Assembly: GCA_964512105.1 (NCBI GenBank) | Contig: CAZEGI010000001.1 | Coordinates: 1-64,000 of the forward strand | Length of the DNA: 64,000 bases | Origin: CAZEGI01 sp964512105 | GTDB taxonomy: Archaea > Altiarchaeota > Altiarchaeia > IMC4 > CAZEGI01 | Direction of reading: 5' to 3' | In this document: positions 59,446 through 64,000 of the stretch, piece by piece | How positions within the stretch are numbered: the stretch's first letter is position 1 | Layout of the letters: every line of letters begins with the position of its first letter | Notes under the pieces: generated by a model | What the model was told of the DNA's origin: nothing | Databases searched by the model: none | Seen by the model: only the letters and a program-made list of their open reading frames with translations | Translations under genes and position numbers: made by a program

Positions 59446-59991
59446 ATGGAAATCAAAGCCGGCAATTTCTACAAGGTTCTGGCGCCGCGGCCGACGGTTA
59501 TAATTACAACGATTGACAAAAACGGTAATGTAAACGCCGCACCGTTCAGTTTTGTGATGCCGGTTTCCATGAATCCTGCACTCGTCGCATTTGCATCGGG
59601 GCATGGCAAACACACGCTTGGGAATGTCCGTGAAACAAAAGAATTTGTGGTGAACATTCCTCCCGAAAAAATTCTGAAAAAACTGCTTATAACAGCGGAA
59701 AATTTTCCGAAGGGCGTGAATGAACTGGAAAAGGCAGGGCTGACAGAGAAAAAATCGAAACTTGTAAAACCGCCGTGCATTGAGGAATGCATCGCATGGT
59801 TCGAATGCGAACTCGAGTTCGAAAAAACCGCAGGCGACCACGTGATTGTTGTCGGAAGGGTTGTGAATGCGGAAATTGCTGACGGATTTATGAAAGAGAA
59901 TGGAAATCTTGATGTGAAAAAAGCGAAGCCGTTGCTTCATCTCGGTGGTAATGAGTTTGCAGTTCCAGAGCGCATTATTGAATCCAAATAA
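59446..59991 (+). CDS. Flavin reductase-like FMN-binding protein
   Basis: 181-residue member of the flavin reductase family. The split-barrel FMN-binding region shows RPTVIITTIDKNGNVNAAPFS (partial), the family block MNPALVAFASGHGKHTLGN and FVVNIPPEKI. Such proteins reduce free flavin or act as flavoredoxins; the substrate is not evident. Six cysteines are few and scattered, without a cluster motif. Single gene, convergent with polB (stops adjacent). Confidence 0.87.
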   Translation: MEIKAGNFYKVLAPRPTVIITTIDKNGNVNAAPFSFVMPVSMNPALVAFASGHGKHTLGNVRETKEFVVNIPPEKILKKLLITAENFPKGVNELEKAGLTEKKSKLVKPPCIEECIAWFECELEFEKTAGDHVIVVGRVVNAEIADGFMKENGNLDVKKAKPLLHLGGNEFAVPERIIESK

Positions 59992-62313
59992 TTACCACTC
60001 ACCAATCCCCATCTGTTTCCCGAGACCCTTGAGCTGCTCTTCCGAATAACCCAGCGCCTCGAGAATTCTCATGACTGCGGGCAGAAGCTGGTTGTTTATG
60101 TAGTATTCCGCATCGTAATCTCCTTCCTTCACGAAGTCTATGACCACAGATTTGTCGCTGATGCTTTTTCCCCTTCTGGTGACTATGTAGGTTACGATGC
60201 TGCCCTCCTTGAAATCTGTTCCCTGCTTCATGGCTTTTTTTGCAGCGACGATGTGCGGCCCTTCCTGGACATATTCCCCCATCTTCCGCGTTATCTGCGT
60301 GTTTATCGCAAGGTCCGCGAGTTTCACCTTCCCGTCCTTTATGTTTTTTATCGCGTCGCGAACAATGTTGGCCGCCTTTTCGGGACTCCTGTCCTGCAGT
60401 ATCGCGTTCAGAACCTTTTCCTGGGTTTCCTTCGCTATGTTGGCCCAGTCCCGCCTTCTCGTTTCCAAACCCTTTACCGTGAGTTTCTTGTGCTCGTCCA
60501 TCAGGGCGTAGCGCTTTTTCGTGATGAAGATTCCGCGCGGGTACATGCCCTCGAACTCGAGCTCCATCGAGCCTGGAAGTTTTTTGTTTATGTAATCCTG
60601 GAGTGCCTTTGCGCTTTCCTTGATTTTACCCGCATCCTTTTCGTTTAATTTTACGATGAAGATGCTGTCGGTATCACCGTAAATCACTTTAAACCCATGC
60701 GCTTCCGCGTCTTTTATCGTCTGGTGGATGTACTCCCTGCCCCATGCCGTGATTGCTTCTGCGCAGTCCTTGGAATACCATCTCGCACGCGCAAACGCGT
60801 AATAACCGTACATGCTGTTCGCCAGAATCTTGAGGGCCTGTTGCTGGACATCGAGCATCTTTTTTTTCTCAGCGTCCTTCTCCTTGCTCTGCCGCGCTTT
60901 GGTTTCCATTCTTTTTGAGATAAGACCTTCAAGAATTTCAGGAATGAAGCCTTTCTTGTTCTTGCAGAAATAATGTCCTGTCGGGGCTTTGTAACCGTCG
61001 TTCTTGCAGCAATCGCAGTCCATGGTTGACGGGTCAACGTTGTGTGATATGATGATGCTTGGATAAAGTGAGCGGAAGTCGAACAAGAGAATGTTATCGT
61101 GAATTCCTTTAACCGGCTCAACGACGTATGCCCCAACATAGGATTCGCTCTGCCGTTCATTGGCTATGTTGTCTGACGGCCTGTTGGGGATGAGAATTCC
61201 TTTTTCGTGCGCCTTTATCATGAGTAACTGTTCGACGCGCTGGCCGGATGCAAGACGCGAGGTTTCGTATATCGGATGCCGCAGAATGCGCGACAGCTCG
61301 TACTCGAGAGGAAGAACCGCAAGCGCGATTTTTAATGCCGCCCTGACATCGCTTATCGAATACTCCATGAGTTTTTTGAAATCTTCCGCATTTTTCGATT
61401 CCCATGAGCGGAATATCTCGCTAACGGTTATTAAACTTTTTTTCTCCTCTCCGAATATTCCGAGATAAACGTCCTCAAGTCTGTACCTCGGAAAATTAAA
61501 GTTCTGCCTGCATATCGGGAAGGTGTCAATGTGCGGCCGGCCCCTGACCTTGGCCCCAAGATTCATGCCTCTGCGCTCCAATTTTATGTCACTGCCATCA
61601 ATCCCCAGGTCAAGCTCTATTTTATACTTTGCGGCCCGGTCTTTGAGGTACGGGAAGTCGAAGTTGTCCGTGTTGTAGCCGGTGATGATGTCGACCCCGC
61701 GCTCCTTGACGGTTTCAACGAACTTTTTTATCATCTCCTGCTCGTCATCAACGAATTCCACGTATTTCAGGTTGGAGCCGGAAATTTTTTTGTAGGTCCA
61801 GACGCGTTCAAACCCCTTTGAATCCGCATACCCGATTACTATCGCCGGGTCCCGCTCGGCGTTCGGGTCGCCCTTCGGCGCGTAAACCTCGATGTCAAAC
61901 GCTCCGACGAGGAGGTCTGCGAATTCCGCATCCTCCATCGGAACAAGTTTCGAATCTATGAGATAGCGGTGAGCGAATGGTATTCCCGCCTCTCTGACTT
62001 CCTTGCAGGAATCCAGCGCCTTCACGTGCTCTCTTAGCTCCGGAACATCCCCTGGTTGTTTTACGATAATTTTTGTAACATCGATTTTTTTGGAGACGTT
62101 TATCATTGATTTTTTATCGACCCGAACAACCTTATTCAGTCCTCTTAATTCCTTTATGAGTTTGTCTATATCGCTATCGGGAATCGCATAGAAATACGGC
62201 TCAAATCCGGAAACTTCCTCAACGTTTCTTTTATCCTTTTCCTTGTAGAACAGCCTTATCACGGGCTTTTCGTCCCTTATCGTATAATCAATATCCAGAA
62301 GCGTTTTCGACAT
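59992..62313 (-). CDS. polB: Family B DNA polymerase
   Basis: Replicative or repair DNA polymerase. 773 residues from ATG 62313 (an upstream ATG at 62475 would add a hydrophobic, non-homologous stretch). The 3'-5' exonuclease has FDIEVY, NTDNFDFPYL and YSISDV; the polymerase has DFRSLYPSIIISHN (motif A), NSMYGYYAFARARWYSKDCAE (partial, motif B) and YGDTDSIF (motif C). A Cys cluster (CDCCKNDG, then FCKNK) lies in the usual euryarchaeal position. No intein interrupts it. Confidence 0.96.
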   Translation of the reverse strand: MSKTLLDIDYTIRDEKPVIRLFYKEKDKRNVEEVSGFEPYFYAIPDSDIDKLIKELRGLNKVVRVDKKSMINVSKKIDVTKIIVKQPGDVPELREHVKALDSCKEVREAGIPFAHRYLIDSKLVPMEDAEFADLLVGAFDIEVYAPKGDPNAERDPAIVIGYADSKGFERVWTYKKISGSNLKYVEFVDDEQEMIKKFVETVKERGVDIITGYNTDNFDFPYLKDRAAKYKIELDLGIDGSDIKLERRGMNLGAKVRGRPHIDTFPICRQNFNFPRYRLEDVYLGIFGEEKKSLITVSEIFRSWESKNAEDFKKLMEYSISDVRAALKIALAVLPLEYELSRILRHPIYETSRLASGQRVEQLLMIKAHEKGILIPNRPSDNIANERQSESYVGAYVVEPVKGIHDNILLFDFRSLYPSIIISHNVDPSTMDCDCCKNDGYKAPTGHYFCKNKKGFIPEILEGLISKRMETKARQSKEKDAEKKKMLDVQQQALKILANSMYGYYAFARARWYSKDCAEAITAWGREYIHQTIKDAEAHGFKVIYGDTDSIFIVKLNEKDAGKIKESAKALQDYINKKLPGSMELEFEGMYPRGIFITKKRYALMDEHKKLTVKGLETRRRDWANIAKETQEKVLNAILQDRSPEKAANIVRDAIKNIKDGKVKLADLAINTQITRKMGEYVQEGPHIVAAKKAMKQGTDFKEGSIVTYIVTRRGKSISDKSVVIDFVKEGDYDAEYYINNQLLPAVMRILEALGYSEEQLKGLGKQMGIGEW

Positions 62314-62356
62314 TTTAATTTTATAATATAATAATCCCAGAGTATAACATATAAGC

Positions 62357-63004
62357 ATGAAAACCGTTCTTTGGATTAAACTGAAAAACGTTGTGGGTGC
62401 ATTGAGGGAATTGAGCACCGTTATTGCAGAGAGGAAAGGCAATATCACATATATAGAACAGATAGGCAGCGGCAACGTAGTTTATCTTTCTCTTGAAATC
62501 GAAGGTATAAAAAATAGAAAACCACTGATAGATGGTCTAAAAAAGTTAAAACCCGTTCTATCTGTTGAAACGGTTCCGAGTTTTTCCGAGATTTACGGGA
62601 AACGGGTTATTGTCATAGGCGGTGGGGCGCAGGTCGCCGAAGTGGCGAAGGGCGCGATATCGGAGGCCGACAGGCACAACATTCGGGGGGAAAAGATAAG
62701 TGTCGATACGATCCCCCTGGTTGGTGAGAGGGAAATCGCAATGGCTGTCAGGGCAGTTCCAAGACTGCCGAGGGCCAGCATTCTTGTCCTTGCGGGCTCG
62801 CTGATGGGTGGCGAGATAACGAAGGCCGTGAAGGAAGTCAGAAAGGGGAGGATTCCGGTCATATCTTTGAACATGGCCGGCTCGGTTCCGGAAGCTGCAG
62901 ACATGGTTATCTCGGACCCAATACAGGCAGGAGTCATGGCCGTGATGAGCATAGCAAAAACCGCATGCTTCGACCTCAAAAAACAGAAGGGCAGAAAATA
63001 TTAG
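62357..63004 (+). CDS. ACT-domain protein, DUF5612-like
   Basis: 215 residues with an N-terminal ACT domain (about 1-75; TVLWIKLKNVVGALRELSTVI) that usually binds amino acids, and a C-terminal part with IVIGGGAQVAEVAKGAISEADRHN, VGEREIAMAVRAV and LAGSLMGGEITKAV (shown in parts). This pairing matches the DUF5612 proteins known mainly from methanogens. Function unknown; ligand-gated regulation is the usual guess. Divergent from polB. Confidence 0.78.
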   Translation: MKTVLWIKLKNVVGALRELSTVIAERKGNITYIEQIGSGNVVYLSLEIEGIKNRKPLIDGLKKLKPVLSVETVPSFSEIYGKRVIVIGGGAQVAEVAKGAISEADRHNIRGEKISVDTIPLVGEREIAMAVRAVPRLPRASILVLAGSLMGGEITKAVKEVRKGRIPVISLNMAGSVPEAADMVISDPIQAGVMAVMSIAKTACFDLKKQKGRKY

Positions 63005-63009
63005 CTGAT

Positions 63010-63537
63010 TCAATGCACTTCAATCTTCGTCACGCCACCCGCCTTGTACACCGCCTTTATGGTTGCGTCCCTGACGGCACTCGCATATTTTTTGTCATCG
63101 GATTTTTTGTTTATCCTGAGGATGTATAACGCATCCGTGATGCCCGCGTGCTCCAACACAGAAACCAGGAGTTTCTCTAGATTATCTGTGGTTTCTTTCT
63201 TAAGGCCAATGTCTGATTGAACCGCCAACGATTTTATGCCTTCACCCAAAGCGGACGGCATGAGTGAAACCTTTACTGTTTTTTCTTCATCAGATGCAAA
63301 TCCGGAACACGAAACCGTAAGCCCGTATTTTTCCCACTGCAGGACGTTTAGATTGTCCATTCCCATGCTTCTCAGAGAATCCGTAATCTTCTCGATATTC
63401 TCACTCTTTAGGTTCAGTGTTATTTCCCTGCCGATGAGAGACATGCTCAGAACTTCATATTTGGAGAGATTCTCGAAAAGTTTCCCTATGTTGTGCCCGG
63501 TGTAGGAACCGCTTATCGCGATACGGTAGTTGGTCAT
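63010..63537 (-). CDS. Hypothetical cytoplasmic protein
   Basis: 175 residues, no membrane segment, only one Cys (SCSGFAS). The sequence suggests an alpha/beta protein; the first part (RIAISGSYTGHNIGKLFENL, then YEVLSMSLIGREITLNL) alternates strands and helices. I do not recognise a family. Start overlaps the stop of the agmatinase-family gene (ATGA), so it is probably cotranscribed and may act on the same metabolite. Confidence 0.62.
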   Translation of the reverse strand: MTNYRIAISGSYTGHNIGKLFENLSKYEVLSMSLIGREITLNLKSENIEKITDSLRSMGMDNLNVLQWEKYGLTVSCSGFASDEEKTVKVSLMPSALGEGIKSLAVQSDIGLKKETTDNLEKLLVSVLEHAGITDALYILRINKKSDDKKYASAVRDATIKAVYKAGGVTKIEVH

Positions 63538-64000
63538 TTTAGCAACATGAAATCCAGCAGCAGTTTTGCCGCCGTCACGGTCGTTGCGCCGTTGTCGAAG
63601 AGTGGGTTTACCTCCATTATATCAAAACCGACGATATTGTTTTGTTTTTTTGAGACATTAATAATTTCAATGAGGGTATTTAAGCTTATGCCGTTCGGTT
63701 CGGGATTTGAAACCCCCGGTGCAACGGAAGGGTCTAGAACGTCCATGTCCAGGGTTATGTAAAGATTCTTTCCTTTCGTTTTTTTCAGTAGTTTTTTGAT
63801 TTTTGTAACATCAACACCGCAATAATCCATTCCTTTTTCTTTTGCAAATTTTGATTCTTCATTGCTCATGCTTCTAACGCCCATGGATGTTATTTTAACG
63901 CCGAGTTCAGAAACACGGCGCATAACCGTCGAGTGATTCCATTTTTCCCCGAGGTAGTCGTCCCTCAAATCAAGGTGCGCATCTAGATGCAACATGCTGA
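63534..64000 (-). CDS. Agmatinase/arginase-family protein, partial (5' end outside window)
   Basis: C-terminal 155 residues or so of a ureohydrolase; the N-terminus lies beyond the right edge. Metal motifs DAHLDLRDDY (manganese ligands) and the later DMDVLDPSVAPGVSNPEPNG are clear, and GFDIMEVNPLFDNGATTVTAA ends the fold (shown in part). The SxxPxxDxxGxxxxxA-type differences among agmatinase, arginase and formiminoglutamase cannot be fully read from the visible part, but the DPxxAPGVSxPEPxG pattern favours agmatinase (polyamine synthesis). Coupled to the downstream unknown gene. Confidence 0.85.
   Translation of the reverse strand, partial: SMLHLDAHLDLRDDYLGEKWNHSTVMRRVSELGVKITSMGVRSMSNEESKFAKEKGMDYCGVDVTKIKKLLKKTKGKNLYITLDMDVLDPSVAPGVSNPEPNGISLNTLIEIINVSKKQNNIVGFDIMEVNPLFDNGATTVTAAKLLLDFMLLK

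Noticed and set aside
62314..62475. N-terminal extension of the DNA polymerase
   Set aside because: The added 54 residues are hydrophobic, unlike any family B polymerase start, and cover the start region of the divergent gene; ATG 62313 begins where the family does.
1..64000. CRISPR array, insertion sequence, prophage or rRNA genes
   Set aside because: No spaced direct repeats, transposase, integrase or rRNA sequence was seen; gaps between genes are too short to hold them.

Overview
The window is archaeal. It encodes TATA-binding protein, archaeosine tRNA-guanine transglycosylase, a Gar1-like H/ACA protein, Hjc resolvase, CTP-dependent riboflavin kinase (DUF120), a family B replicative polymerase, HMG-CoA reductase, geranylgeranyl reductase, AMMECR1 and an intron-containing tRNA-Leu. 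The seryl-tRNA synthetase is the rare type-2 (methanogen-type) enzyme, and a DUF5612/ACT protein is present, so a euryarchaeal-type background is likely. The QxxxE class III pilins and VirB2/TrbC-like hairpin proteins resemble those of Altiarchaeota and some DPANN archaea. I cannot fix the lineage from the sequence alone. Genes are packed tightly, with many ATGA overlaps, and the only gap above 300 bases holds the tRNA.

Layout. 46-6554: four secreted, disulfide-rich proteins, each carrying a two-helix VirB2/TrbC-like membrane hairpin. One ends in a lytic transglycosylase plus an NlpC/P60 domain, another in a 3D (MltA/RlpA-type) domain; an unrelated membrane protein lies between them on the other strand. 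6551-14437: SerRS, two CBS proteins, ArcTGT, a LarE/YkgJ-type/PurM-like operon, HMG-CoA reductase. 14434-17199: two tandem, very cysteine-rich proteins that also end in 3D domains. 17253-29767: leucine-type chain-elongation enzymes, CDF transporter, MetAP, dTMP kinase with a pilin-like partner, carA/HD, a lipoprotein, GGR, PurA, TBP. 29802-30063: tRNA-Leu(UAA) with a 178-nt structured intron. 30086-41102: SpoIIM-like and zinc-ribbon membrane proteins, M29 and M42 peptidases, gar1, ribK, AMMECR1, CoaC-like flavoprotein, nadA, hjc, argS, a phosphoesterase. 41139-58060: a large type IV pilus (Tad/archaellum-like) locus with a SNAP-like TPR protein, MoxR ATPase, surface proteins, pilin-like protein, ATPase, two TadC-like membrane proteins and three pilins, plus CorA-like and NERD proteins. 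58154-64000: HisRS, flavin reductase, PolB, an ACT protein, an unknown protein and a truncated agmatinase-family gene.

The most unusual content is a set of predicted peptidoglycan-cleaving domains (SLT, NlpC/P60, three 3D domains) on exported, cysteine-rich proteins of an organism expected to have no murein. Three of the five domains sit on secreted or membrane proteins next to, or fused with, VirB2-like hairpins and share a new-looking eight-cysteine domain. My inference is a surface system directed at bacterial cell walls (antagonism, feeding or partner attachment), possibly working with the pilus encoded about 24 kb downstream. The second candidate is the pilus operon itself, whose MoxR, beta-propeller/TPR and Ig-repeat members are not standard pilus parts.
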